Assembly: GCF_022370635.2 (NCBI RefSeq)
Contig: NZ_CP092362.2
Span: 4,278,001 to 4,342,000 of the forward strand
Origin: Mycolicibacterium crocinum
GTDB lineage: Bacteria > Actinomycetota > Actinomycetes > Mycobacteriales > Mycobacteriaceae
Direction of reading: 5' to 3'
Length of the DNA stretch: 64,000 bases
Shown: one piece after another, positions 23,884-32,338 of the stretch
How positions within the stretch are numbered: position 1 is the first letter of the stretch
How the letters are laid out: every line of letters begins with the position of its first letter
Notes under the pieces: generated by a model
Database searches by the model: none
What the model was told of the DNA's origin: nothing
Seen by the model: the letters and a program-made list of their open reading frames with translations, nothing else
Position numbers and translations under genes: made by a program

Positions 23884-24468
23884 ATGGATTCGCGGCGAGC
23901 ACCGGCGACGGGTGACTGGCTGATCGGACGGGATCGCCACACCGAGGCGGCCGAGCGCATCTACGCCGCAGCCGCGGAACTGATGTCCCGAAACGGGTAC
24001 GACGGCTTCAACATCGACGAGCTGGCCGCCAAGGTCCACTGTTCCCCCGCGACCATCTACCGCCATGCCGGGGGCAAGACCGCCATCCGCGACGCGGTGC
24101 TGAGCCGGCAAGCCGAACGCATACTCGAGTCGGTCCGCGAAGCCATCGCCGGGCTAACAGGTGCTGACCGCATCGTCAAGGCCACCACCGTCGCGTTGCA
24201 GCGCATGCGAACCGACCCGTTGGCGATCATCATGCGATCGATGGCCCCGGTTCCTGGCGAGGAATGGCTCACGACGTCGCCGGTCGTTACCCGCCTGGCC
24301 GCCGAGATGATCGGTGTCGCGAATCCCGATCCTCTTGCCGCACAATGGTTGATCCGTACATTTCTTGCGCTGTGGTACTGGCCGATGGAAGACGCCGCTA
24401 CCGAGGACCACATGGTGCGGCGATTCCTCGGCCCTCCATACACCGCAGACGCCGACTCGGTCGGCTAA
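23884..24468 (+). CDS. TetR-family regulator, divergent from the P450
   Basis: This 194-residue protein has an N-terminal HTH at about 22-68 (AERIYAAAAELMSRNGYDGF, IDELAAKVHCSPATIYRHAG). The helical C-terminal domain is of the type with a Trp/Pro-rich end (LALWYWPMEDAA). It is divergent from the P450/NTF2-like pair. The shared region has a small dyad TGAGAA (23840) with TTCTCA (23860), a possible operator. Ligand unknown. Confidence 0.88.
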   Translation: MDSRRAPATGDWLIGRDRHTEAAERIYAAAAELMSRNGYDGFNIDELAAKVHCSPATIYRHAGGKTAIRDAVLSRQAERILESVREAIAGLTGADRIVKATTVALQRMRTDPLAIIMRSMAPVPGEEWLTTSPVVTRLAAEMIGVANPDPLAAQWLIRTFLALWYWPMEDAATEDHMVRRFLGPPYTADADSVG

Positions 24469-24515
24469 CGCCATGCAGGCGCATTGCCGGAATCCGCGAA
24501 TCTCCCGTCGGCAGG

Positions 24516-24944
24516 CTACTTTTGGCCTTTCAAGAGGTGGGCGTAGGGATCAGCGTCGGCACCGACGCTCTCGGACATGGGGTAATAGGTCTTGATGAGC
24601 AGGTCACCGTTTTCGTCCCAGGCAAATGTCTCGATGCTGTAAGCCGTCGCAACGTCCGGTTCCGTCCCAAAGGTGTTCTCGCACACCCACGCCATCTCGT
24701 TGCCGTTGACCTGGACGGTGACCATCCTGATCTTCAAGATCGACTGAAACATGTCGTAGGCATCGCTCGTCGCCGCCTCGAAGCCTTGCTTCTCCTCGGT
24801 ACCGACGGGGTCGTACATCCGCACTCCCGCCGGCACGATCGTGCGCCACGATGCGACCCACTCGTCCTTCTTCCCGGCGTTCCACAGCTCCGCGTGTTGG
24901 GCCGCGTGCGCCAGACGGGCGGCGCGACTGGGGACTCGACTCAA
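24516..24944 (-). CDS. NTF2/SnoaL-like protein
   Basis: This 142-residue protein shows the SnoaL-like pattern, with HAELWNAGKKDEWVASWRTI as the N-terminal helix and the sheet region around MVTVQVNGNEMAWVCEN and ETFAWDENGDLLIKTYYP. A TTG start at 24944 is indicated by AAAGGA seven bases upstream, only 4 bp after the stop of the TetR gene; the ATG between them runs straight into a stop. It is therefore in an operon with that TetR gene. Possible role: isomerase or hydratase acting with the divergent Rieske oxygenase. Confidence 0.75.
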   Translation of the reverse strand: MSRVPSRAARLAHAAQHAELWNAGKKDEWVASWRTIVPAGVRMYDPVGTEEKQGFEAATSDAYDMFQSILKIRMVTVQVNGNEMAWVCENTFGTEPDVATAYSIETFAWDENGDLLIKTYYPMSESVGADADPYAHLLKGQK

Positions 24945-24948
24945 GTGC

Positions 24949-25569
24949 TCATCCTTTCAGATAGCCGGCCAATGCCTTGGTCAACGTGTCTCGGGCGAGG
25001 TCCAGGTCGGCGTACGAACCCAATTGCCGTTCCGAGACCAGGCCGCGCATCGCGCCCGGGATGAGTGTCGCGACATGGCGCACGCGCTCGGGATCGACAT
25101 CCAAACCGGCGAAAGCGTCTTGGCAGATGCGCAGCCAGCTGGCAGCCCATGAGGACAGCTCAGCGGCGGTGCGCGGGTAGAGCCTTTCCAACTCGCGCGG
25201 ATCTTGCGGGAGAGCCGCACGCAGATTCTCGATCGCGCGCGAATCCGGCGACGTCAAGCCGTGATAGAGAGTGTCGATGATGGCCCCGACACGGTCCTCC
25301 AGCGTTGAATCATGTTCTCCCGCAAAGGTCATGGCCTTGGCACGGCGCTCAGCGGTTCGGTGTAGCACCGCAGACCAAAAGCCGTCGACGTCGCCGAACT
25401 GGTACTGCACCGCTCCCCACGTCGCACCGATGTCTTTGGCGATGCGAGTGGCCGACACCGCCCGGGGATCTCCGGAGGAGAGCGCAACGAGCGCGGCGTC
25501 GAGCATGGCCGCCCGGGTGGCCAAACCGCGCCGATTCGGGCGACGCACAGGCTCCACCAGGTCGGTCAT
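24949..25569 (-). CDS. TetR-family regulator, divergent from the Rieske oxygenase
   Basis: This 206-residue protein has an HTH at about 17-60 (TRAAMLDAALVALSSGDPRA, ATRIAKDIGATWGAVQYQFG). The C-terminal domain has the LYHGLTSPDSRAIENLRAAL type pattern seen in regulators of lipid or steroid catabolism. The ATG at 25569 has AGGA 8 bp upstream; a longer frame to 25590 would reach the operator. Two 23-bp direct repeats lie between it and the Rieske gene. It leads an operon with the NTF2-like gene. Confidence 0.85.
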   Translation of the reverse strand: MTDLVEPVRRPNRRGLATRAAMLDAALVALSSGDPRAVSATRIAKDIGATWGAVQYQFGDVDGFWSAVLHRTAERRAKAMTFAGEHDSTLEDRVGAIIDTLYHGLTSPDSRAIENLRAALPQDPRELERLYPRTAAELSSWAASWLRICQDAFAGLDVDPERVRHVATLIPGAMRGLVSERQLGSYADLDLARDTLTKALAGYLKG

Positions 25570-25596
25570 CCCCCACATCCTAGACCGCATACGGCA

Positions 25597-25642
25597 TTTT
25601 CGTAGTACCCACTATGATTTTTTCGTAGTGCCTCCTATGATT
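25597..25642. promoter_or_regulatory. tandem 23-bp operator between TetR and Rieske genes
   Basis: Two directly adjacent 23-bp repeats (25597-25619, 25620-25642) agree at 20 of 23 bases. Each starts TTTTCGTAGT and ends CTATGATT and holds a small dyad, TAGT with ACTA in the first copy. The pair lies 28 bp upstream of the TetR start and 43 bp upstream of the Rieske start, the right place for joint repression. Confidence 0.65.
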
Positions 25643-25685
25643 CGAAACGAGTCGTATCGCCGCCCGCTCCGAAGGGAGGACCGCT

Positions 25686-26708
25686 GTGGCCAAGCCACCG
25701 CTGTCGATGACACCGACCGGCTGGTTTCAGGTTGCCTGGTCCGATGAGATTGCCGTGGGCGCCGTCCACCGCATGAAGTACTTCGGCCAGGAGATGATCG
25801 CCTGGCGCGCAGAATCCGGGCAGCTGACCGTGATGAACGCCTATTGCGAACACCTTGGCGCGCATCTGGGCTTCGGAGGTTCGGTCGTCGGCGAAGTCCT
25901 GCAATGCCCATTTCATGGCTGGCAGTGGAATCAGCAGGGCCGCAATGTCTGCATCCCCTACGAGGACCGCCCCAACCGCGGCCGCCGCATCACCACCTAC
26001 CCGGTGGTGGAGCGCAACAGCTCCGTCTACATCTGGCACGACATCGACGGCCGCGAGCCATTCTTTGATGCCCCTGACGTTTTCGCATCCTTCGAGGACG
26101 GCAGCAGCGCCGACGACTACTACCCTCAGCAGCGCCTTTTCGAGCAGGGCCATGAGATGCATCCGCAATACGTCCTGGAGAACGGCGTCGATTTCGCGCA
26201 CTTCAAGTACGTCCATGGAACACCGATCAACCCGATATTCACCCGCCACGACTTTGACCAACCCGTCTCGTACGTCGACTTCACGATCACCTTCGAGGGC
26301 GACGACGGCCAGCGCATCGAAGACGTCAGCAGCGGCGTCGAAGCGATCAACGGAGGTCTGGGCATCGCGGTCACCAAAAGCTGGGGCATGATCGACAACC
26401 GCACGATCTCCGCGATCACGCCGGTCGACGACTGCACTTCCGATGTGCGATTCATGGTCTACATCGGCCGCACCCCCGGCAAGGACACCGAACGCGCCGC
26501 AGCCCGTGCCGAGGAGTTCGGCCTGGAAGTCATCCGTCAGTTCCGCCAAGACATCCACATCTGGGCCCACCAGCGCTACTCCGACCCGCCGGCACTGGCC
26601 CAATCCGAATACCAGGGCTTCACCGCGATTCGGCAATGGGCCCTGCAGTTCTACCCCGACGGCAAAGGCGGCAGCGCCGCGGCATTGAAGGCCGCCGAAG
26701 CCCGATGA
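25686..26708 (+). CDS. Rieske non-haem iron oxygenase, KshA/VanA-like
   Basis: This 340-residue oxygenase component has Rieske [2Fe-2S] ligands in CEHLGAH (about residue 57) and CPFHGWQW (about 77), the CxH...CxxH pattern. The mononuclear iron site is in FAHFKYVHG (His, His) with a late Asp expected in the C-terminal domain. GTG 25686 has GGGAGGA five bases upstream. The nearest known types are KshA-like steroid hydroxylases and O-demethylases; the substrate is not decidable. The next gene, 88 bp on, encodes a dehydrogenase in the same direction. Control by the divergent TetR is likely. Confidence 0.87.
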   Translation: MAKPPLSMTPTGWFQVAWSDEIAVGAVHRMKYFGQEMIAWRAESGQLTVMNAYCEHLGAHLGFGGSVVGEVLQCPFHGWQWNQQGRNVCIPYEDRPNRGRRITTYPVVERNSSVYIWHDIDGREPFFDAPDVFASFEDGSSADDYYPQQRLFEQGHEMHPQYVLENGVDFAHFKYVHGTPINPIFTRHDFDQPVSYVDFTITFEGDDGQRIEDVSSGVEAINGGLGIAVTKSWGMIDNRTISAITPVDDCTSDVRFMVYIGRTPGKDTERAAARAEEFGLEVIRQFRQDIHIWAHQRYSDPPALAQSEYQGFTAIRQWALQFYPDGKGGSAAALKAAEAR

Positions 26709-26796
26709 TTGAAGCTCCGGTGATCGCACTCCGCGGCTTCGCGAGCCGCTTCAAGACAACCTCAACTCCGTAACCCCAATCGAAAGGCGCGTTCAC

Positions 26797-27891
26797 ATGA
26801 CCACACCCATTCGGGTATTCCAAGTTGCCACCGGGAATGTCGGTTCTGAAATGATCAAGCGCCTGCAAACCCGCCCTGACCTGGAACTAGTTGGGGTGCA
26901 TTGCTATTCGCCCGACAAGGTCGGCCGTGACGCCGGCGAGCTGGCGGGTATCGGACCGATCGGAGTCACCGCGACCGGCAGCATCGAGGAGATCATCGCC
27001 GCCAAACCGGACGTCCTGACCTTCCATGGCGTGTTCCCCGACGAAGATCTCTACGTGAAGATCCTCGAAGCGGGGATCAACATCGTGACGACAGCCGACT
27101 GGATCACCGGCTGGCATCGGGATACCAATCATCCCCACCCCTCGGGTAAGCCGGTGTCCCAAGTGCTGGCCGAAGCGTGCGAGAAGGGTGGGGCGACGTT
27201 CTATGGCACCGGCATGAACCCCGGTCTGAACCAGATCCTCGGTGTCGTCTGTTCGGCCGATGTAGCCGACATCGAGAACGTCACGACGATTGAGTCCGTC
27301 GACGTGTCGTGCCACCACTCCAAGGACACCTGGATCGAGGTGGGTTACGGCCTGCCGGTGGACGATCCGTCGATCCCGGGCAAGCTCCGAAAGTACACCG
27401 AGGTTTTCGCCGACAGTGTGCTGATGATGGCTGACTGCTTCGGCCTGACACTCGACGAGGTCAAATTCGACTATGAACTGGGGGCCTGCACCGAGGACGT
27501 GGACCTGGGCTGGTACGTACTGCCCAAGGGCTCGCTCGGCGGCAACTACATCAAATACCAGGGCATGGTCGACGGTGTGCCGCGGGTTGAGACCCACCTG
27601 GAGTGGCAGATGACACCGCACACCGACCCGAGCTGGAACATCAAGGGCTGCTACATCACTCAGATCAAGGGTGACCCCAATATCTACAACAAGCACATGA
27701 TTTTCCCGAAGCCGGGAGTCGACCTGTCCAATCCGGACAACTTCGCGTCGATCGGCATGACTGTGACGGGTATGCCCGCACTCAACGTCATCGCATCCGT
27801 CGTCGCGGCCAAACCGGGGCTGTTGACGAGCGCCGACGTGCCGCTGCGCGGATTCGCCGGCCGCTTCACGCCGGAGGCATATTCAAGCTGA
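26797..27891 (+). CDS. NAD(P)-dependent dehydrogenase of the DapB/2,4-diaminopentanoate type
   Basis: This 364-residue protein begins with a Rossmann motif, VFQVATGNVGSEMIKRL, and continues in the pattern of DapB-like amine dehydrogenases common in mycobacteria: VGVHCYSPDKVGRDAGELAG, LTFHGVFPDE, GTGMNPGLNQILGVV and a substrate domain. It would oxidise or reduce a small amine or carbonyl substrate with NAD(P). It follows the Rieske oxygenase and is probably its operon partner in a catabolic pathway. The 3' end faces the sigma-factor gene convergently. Confidence 0.8.
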   Translation: MTTPIRVFQVATGNVGSEMIKRLQTRPDLELVGVHCYSPDKVGRDAGELAGIGPIGVTATGSIEEIIAAKPDVLTFHGVFPDEDLYVKILEAGINIVTTADWITGWHRDTNHPHPSGKPVSQVLAEACEKGGATFYGTGMNPGLNQILGVVCSADVADIENVTTIESVDVSCHHSKDTWIEVGYGLPVDDPSIPGKLRKYTEVFADSVLMMADCFGLTLDEVKFDYELGACTEDVDLGWYVLPKGSLGGNYIKYQGMVDGVPRVETHLEWQMTPHTDPSWNIKGCYITQIKGDPNIYNKHMIFPKPGVDLSNPDNFASIGMTVTGMPALNVIASVVAAKPGLLTSADVPLRGFAGRFTPEAYSS

Positions 27892-27925
27892 TCGTGCAGA
27901 TGCCGACCGACGTAGGTGACACACG

Positions 27926-29164
27926 TCAGGGTCGAATGTCGTTAGCTCGCATGAGCTTAACCAGATACTCCGCTACGGCGGGGTTAGTCGTCAGATCAGC
28001 GGCCCGACGGTACGCCGCCCTGCCCTCGGCGAGACGACCGGCTGCCGTCAAGAGATGGCCGCGGACCACCCAGGCGGGCTGAAAGTTCTTGGCGTCCAGC
28101 CGATCCAGACTCTGCAGACCTGCCAGCGGACCATCAATCTCGCCGTCGAGAGCCGCTAGCGCCACTCGGGCACCGAGCGAGGGCGCGACCAGAACCAGCG
28201 CCCGATATAGCTTTCGCACCGCGAGCAAATCGACGGGCACACCGAACGCGCGACTCGAATGCGCGGATTGGATGGCCGCCTCGTACTGAAATCGACCCGG
28301 TCGACCGTAGCGATACGCCCGCGCGAGCAGCTCCTCTCCGCGATCAAGTAGCGAACGATCCCACACCGCCGGATCTTGCTCATCAAGCGGAACGAAGACT
28401 CCATCGGCGTCCACACGAGCCGGGCGTCGAGCCTCCGCAAGGCACACCAACGCCGCGAGGCCCAGCACTTCGGGTTCGTCGGGCAACAACTCGGCCAGGG
28501 TCAGTGCGAGGTGCAACACCTCCGCCGACAGCGACTCCAGCGGTGCCCCGCCGGGTTCGAGTCGGCGATCGATGGCATACGCGCCGTACACCGCTTCCAG
28601 CACCGCCGGCAACCGCGTCGCCAGGTCTTCGCGCGCGGGCATCGCGAACGGTATGCCGGTGTCCCGGATCCGCCGCTTGGCCCGCACCAGGCGTTGAGCC
28701 ATCGCCGCAGGTTCGACCGCGAAGGCTGCGGCGATGGCTGCCGAGTCGATCCCCAGCACAGCCTGCAGCATCAAGGGCGTCCGTACCGACGCGGCGATGC
28801 CGGGATGGGCGCATACCAGCATCAGCTCAAGACGACGGTCGGGAATCTCAGCAGCGTCGATCTCCTCGGCAACCGGATCGATGTCGTCAAGCGGTGTGCT
28901 CAGCCGATATCCCGCTGACTTCCACAGATCCCGCAGGCGGTTTCGTGCCACCGTCAGCACCCAGGCCTCCGGTTTGGCGGGTACGCCATCGGTGTCCCAG
29001 CAGGTGAGTGCCCGCTCGAGGGCGTCCGCCAGCGCGTCCTCGGCCGCCATCAGGTCACGACCGGGAGCGGCGAGTATCGCGAGCAGCCGGCCATAGGAAT
29101 CGCGGGCGACGGACGCGACGGCCTGCGCCGCCCGCGACGGCCGGGCGCTCAGGGGTGGTACCAC
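27926..29164 (-). CDS. ECF-type RNA polymerase sigma factor with long C-terminal helical domain
   Basis: This is a 412-residue protein of the COG4941 group. Region 2 lies at about residues 20-90 (RLLAILAAPGRDLMAAEDAL, WVLTVARNRLRDLWK) and region 4 at about 110-165 (LMLQAVLGIDSAAIAAAFAV, AMAQRLVRAKRRIRD). The last 230 residues form a TPR-like extension. The GTG start at 29164 lies 16 bp inside the end of the YCII gene, so the two are coupled. Sigma factors of this group are typically encoded with YCII-domain proteins; the signal is unknown. Confidence 0.88.
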   Translation of the reverse strand: MVPPLSARPSRAAQAVASVARDSYGRLLAILAAPGRDLMAAEDALADALERALTCWDTDGVPAKPEAWVLTVARNRLRDLWKSAGYRLSTPLDDIDPVAEEIDAAEIPDRRLELMLVCAHPGIAASVRTPLMLQAVLGIDSAAIAAAFAVEPAAMAQRLVRAKRRIRDTGIPFAMPAREDLATRLPAVLEAVYGAYAIDRRLEPGGAPLESLSAEVLHLALTLAELLPDEPEVLGLAALVCLAEARRPARVDADGVFVPLDEQDPAVWDRSLLDRGEELLARAYRYGRPGRFQYEAAIQSAHSSRAFGVPVDLLAVRKLYRALVLVAPSLGARVALAALDGEIDGPLAGLQSLDRLDAKNFQPAWVVRGHLLTAAGRLAEGRAAYRRAADLTTNPAVAEYLVKLMRANDIRP

Positions 29165-29526
29165 CCGCGGCCGGGGGCGTACGTCCGTGCCACGGGCCGG
29201 ATCTCGATCGATCCCCAGCCGTTTGCGGGGTTTCGTTGAGCCCAGGCCAGCGCCTCGTCGAGGTCCGCCACCTCGATCACGAAGATGCCGCCGAGCTTCT
29301 CCTTGGTGTCGGCGAAGGGACCGTCCTGAATCTCTGGAACTCCTCCGCGCGCTGTCACGGTCGTCGTGTTGGCCACAGCATCCAAGACGTTAGTGGTGAT
29401 CAGCACCCCGGCGGCGGACAAGTCGTCGGCGTAGGCGGCAAAGGCCGCCATGGCCGGGGCCATGTCTGCCTCGGTCAAGCCGACCGAAGGTCCCTCTTCG
29501 TAGTGCATCAGCAGGCAATAGCGCAT
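29149..29526 (-). CDS. YCII-domain protein
   Basis: This 125-residue protein starts MRYCLLMHYEEG and contains the YCII ferredoxin-like fold with GPFADTKEKLGGIFVIEVAD, LDEALAWAQRNP and IEIRPV. The longer upstream frame to 29619 adds a His/Arg-rich stretch that does not look like protein, so the ATG at 29526 is preferred. It overlaps the sigma-factor gene downstream and is probably its functional partner. Confidence 0.85.
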   Translation of the reverse strand: MRYCLLMHYEEGPSVGLTEADMAPAMAAFAAYADDLSAAGVLITTNVLDAVANTTTVTARGGVPEIQDGPFADTKEKLGGIFVIEVADLDEALAWAQRNPANGWGSIEIRPVARTYAPGRGWYHP

Positions 29527-29915
29527 GGTGTCGTCCTCACGTTCGGGTGTGTTGTCATCGTGATGACGATCAGGGTGCCGTCGATTCGACACTGTGCGGT
29601 CCCCAAAACCGGGTGTCAAGCGTTTGCGGGTGGCGGGGATGTCGAGCTACGAGACAACTTTGCCGACGAAAGGCACGGATGCGTTTTGCGCCGAGAAGCC
29701 CAGGACCTAGAGGGCACCTCGAATTTGCCTCACCCGCAGTCGAATTGGCGAGTGGCTTCGGATCTGCTGTGGGTTTCCGGCAGATGCGCTGTTTATCGGT
29801 AGGTTTCGTGGCTTTTGTGGGTGGCGCTGAAGGACATTGACCCCTGTCGGCGCTTGGGGTGCCGGGCTGAGTTTCCGCTTGTCCGTAGAGGCGTTTCATC
29901 CGGGGAGGTAGTTCC
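29527..29915. other. divergent intergenic stretch
   Basis: About 390 bp between the YCII gene (leftwards) and the membrane-protein gene (rightwards). It must contain both promoters. No gene, hairpin or repeated motif stood out. Confidence 0.4.
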
Positions 29916-31223
29916 GTGGCCGAGGTTCTCCCCCACCCCTGCGAAATCGCCGTCGTGGATTCCGACGGTGATCGCAACGCGAGCAACCGGGTGGTCGTCG
30001 ACAAGCACACGAAGTTATTCGTATGGATGGCAACCGGATTCGTCGTCGCCGCGGCCGCCTGCCATCTGTTCGTCACGCTGGTCCTCTATCCGACCGCGAT
30101 CTACTGGATGACGTACTACGTCCCCAACTACGAGTTCGGGTTCGTGCGCCGCGGACTCGGCGGTGCGCTCATCCATATGCTGCCCGACGCCGACTACTTC
30201 ACTGCCGCGTACACGATGATGTGGGCGCCCGCTGTCGTCTGGGTGATAACGCTCGCGGTGTTGATATCGCTGATCCTGTCCAGCGGTGAGAAATCGGCGC
30301 GACGGGTGATGCTGGCCATCCTCGTCCCCGTATTGCCTTTCGCGTTTTCCTACGCCGTGTACACGCCGAGACCTGAGCTGTATGCGATGTCCGCCCTGGT
30401 GGTGCTGTGCATTGCATTGACGCGGCTCCGCTCAGATCGCTCAATGCTGATCGTCAGTGCGGTGTACGGCGTGACGATTGCCGTGCTGGCGCTTGTCCAC
30501 GAGGGGATTCCGCTCGAAGTCGCGCTGGGCGCCCTCCTGGCGCTGTCCGTGCTGCCGGCCCTTGGGCCCAGGCAACGACGACTGTGCGCAGCCGCCGCGG
30601 TGGGGCCCGGTCTCCTGGCGGTACTCGCCATTGCCGCGTTCGCACGTAACGACGTGGGTGCACGGCTATGTCGGCAGACTCCCCACAGGCAGATCGACAA
30701 CCCCTACCCGGCTGCGTCCAGCATGGCGGACAACACCGCTTACCTGGCCGGTCGAGTCCAGATCAAAACGGACTTCCACGATTGGGTGTGCAAGCTCGAG
30801 CCACCCATCCTCGATGCCCGCCTAACCGACGGGCTCCACAAAGTTGGCAGCTTCGGCGTCGGTCCCCTTGTCGCCTCATTTGTCGTGGGCGCGCTGTACT
30901 TCGCGGCAAGCATCTGGGTCACGCAGTCGTTCTCGGGGGTTCGCTTCTCGACACTTCTCGCCGAGTTGCACGGCAAGTTGACCGCGCCCGTTCTGGGGCT
31001 CGCCGCCATGGTGCCGTTGTTCATGACTGCCGTCGACTGGACGCGCTGGTGGGTCTTGATCACGTTCAATGTCGCCGTGGTCTGCATCCTTTACACGATC
31101 ACCAGGCCGGAGATCGACCAACCGACGACTCGGCGCCACGTGCGGATCTTCCTCTGCGTCGTCGCCGGGTTGGCCGTGATCCCCACGGGCGCCGCACTGC
31201 ACATCGGCGGCCCGAACTTTTAG
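29916..31223 (+). CDS. polytopic membrane protein, unknown function
   Basis: This 435-residue protein has about ten hydrophobic segments after a 30-residue cytoplasmic start, for example FVWMATGFVVAAAACHLFV, VVWVITLAVLISLIL and IFLCVVAGLAVIPTGAAL. A loop with Cys and aromatic residues (around DFHDWVCKLEPPILDARL) lies between later segments. GTG 29916 is well placed behind GGGGAGGT. The family was not recognised; a glycan or lipid envelope role is possible only by general resemblance. Confidence 0.7.
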   Translation: MAEVLPHPCEIAVVDSDGDRNASNRVVVDKHTKLFVWMATGFVVAAAACHLFVTLVLYPTAIYWMTYYVPNYEFGFVRRGLGGALIHMLPDADYFTAAYTMMWAPAVVWVITLAVLISLILSSGEKSARRVMLAILVPVLPFAFSYAVYTPRPELYAMSALVVLCIALTRLRSDRSMLIVSAVYGVTIAVLALVHEGIPLEVALGALLALSVLPALGPRQRRLCAAAAVGPGLLAVLAIAAFARNDVGARLCRQTPHRQIDNPYPAASSMADNTAYLAGRVQIKTDFHDWVCKLEPPILDARLTDGLHKVGSFGVGPLVASFVVGALYFAASIWVTQSFSGVRFSTLLAELHGKLTAPVLGLAAMVPLFMTAVDWTRWWVLITFNVAVVCILYTITRPEIDQPTTRRHVRIFLCVVAGLAVIPTGAALHIGGPNF

Positions 31224-31452
31224 TGCATGACGCGCGTTGCCGAAGCATCCGCCTCCGTCGGCCGAGCAACCGATTGTCCGGCTCAAGCTAAGTCGGCCGA
31301 CTAACGATCACAGCCAAAGGTCCCGGGGCGTTGCGGTGGCTCCGCACGCTGACACGCCATCGGACCGCCCGCTCAGAAGCCACCCCCGCGAGACCTTTCG
31401 TCTACGCTTATTGGCAAACTATTCAGCAAACGTCAACCAGGGGGGTGTCACG

Positions 31453-32313
31453 ATGACTGCGCTCGAAGCCGACTTCGACCTGATGCAGTCGATCTATGAC
31501 ATTTCCGACGAGTTCTATGCCCTTTTCCTGGGCCCCACCATGGGCTACACCTGCGGGTATTACCAGCACGACAACACGACCGTCGACGAGGCCCAGATCG
31601 CCAAGTTCGACCTGGCGCTGTCCAAGTTGCGGCTCGAGCCCGGCATGACACTGCTCGACGTGGGCTGTGGTTGGGGGGCCGGCATGCAGCGGGCCATCGA
31701 ACGCTACGACGTCAACGTTATCGGCCTCACGCTGAGCCGGGCGCAGCGCGACGCAGCAGAGGCCCGGCTGGCCCGCATCCCGACCAACCGCAGTGTCGAC
31801 GTACGACTGCAAGGTTGGGAAGACTTCGACGAGAAGGTCGACCGCATCATCTCCATCGGATCCATGGAGCACTACGGCCACAGCAAGTACGACGCGTTTT
31901 TTGACAAGACATACGACGCGCTGCCCACCGGCGGTGTCATGTTGCTCCACACCATCTGCGGCTTTCACCCGTACGAGATGCACCGCCGAGGCTTGCGGCT
32001 GACCTTCGAGATGTGCCGGTTCATCAAATTCATCGTGACCGAGATCTTTCCGGGCGGCCAGTTGCCGTCGGCTGAATTGATCGAAGAACACGTCGCCAAG
32101 ACTGGGTTCAGCTTGACCCGCACCCAGTCATTGCAGCCGCATTATGTTCGGACGCTGGAAGATTGGGCTGCCAACTTGGCGGCCAACCGCGACCGGGCAA
32201 TTCAGGTGCAGTCGCAAGAGGTCTACGACAGGTTCATGAAGTATCTGACCGGCTGCGCCGACCTGTTCCGCAACGGCTCGATCGACATCAACCAGTTCAC
32301 TCTCGAGAAGTGA
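31453..32313 (+). CDS. cyclopropane mycolic acid synthase/methyltransferase family
   Basis: This 286-residue SAM-dependent methyltransferase is related throughout to the CmaA/MmaA/UmaA enzymes. The SAM motif is LLDVGCGWGAGMQRAIERY. The active-site region SIGSMEHYGHSKYDAFF holds the conserved Glu, and the family signatures FIVTEIFPGGQLPS, QSLQPHYVRTL and MKYLTGCADLFRNG are present. It would modify double bonds of mycolic or other fatty acyl chains. The ATG at 31453 is preceded by AGGGGGG; the longer frame to 31237 lacks homology. It ends convergently, 12 bp from the MFS gene. Confidence 0.92.
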   Translation: MTALEADFDLMQSIYDISDEFYALFLGPTMGYTCGYYQHDNTTVDEAQIAKFDLALSKLRLEPGMTLLDVGCGWGAGMQRAIERYDVNVIGLTLSRAQRDAAEARLARIPTNRSVDVRLQGWEDFDEKVDRIISIGSMEHYGHSKYDAFFDKTYDALPTGGVMLLHTICGFHPYEMHRRGLRLTFEMCRFIKFIVTEIFPGGQLPSAELIEEHVAKTGFSLTRTQSLQPHYVRTLEDWAANLAANRDRAIQVQSQEVYDRFMKYLTGCADLFRNGSIDINQFTLEK

Positions 32314-32320
32314 GGTCGGG

Positions 32321-32338
32321 GGTGCTCAGCCGAGCACC
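32321..32338. terminator. possible bidirectional terminator hairpin
   Basis: GGTGCTC (32321-32327) and GAGCACC (32332-32338) form a 7-bp GC-rich stem with a 4-nt loop between the convergent methyltransferase and MFS genes. It covers the last codons of the MFS gene. There is no T-run, as usual for mycobacterial intrinsic terminators. Confidence 0.45.
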
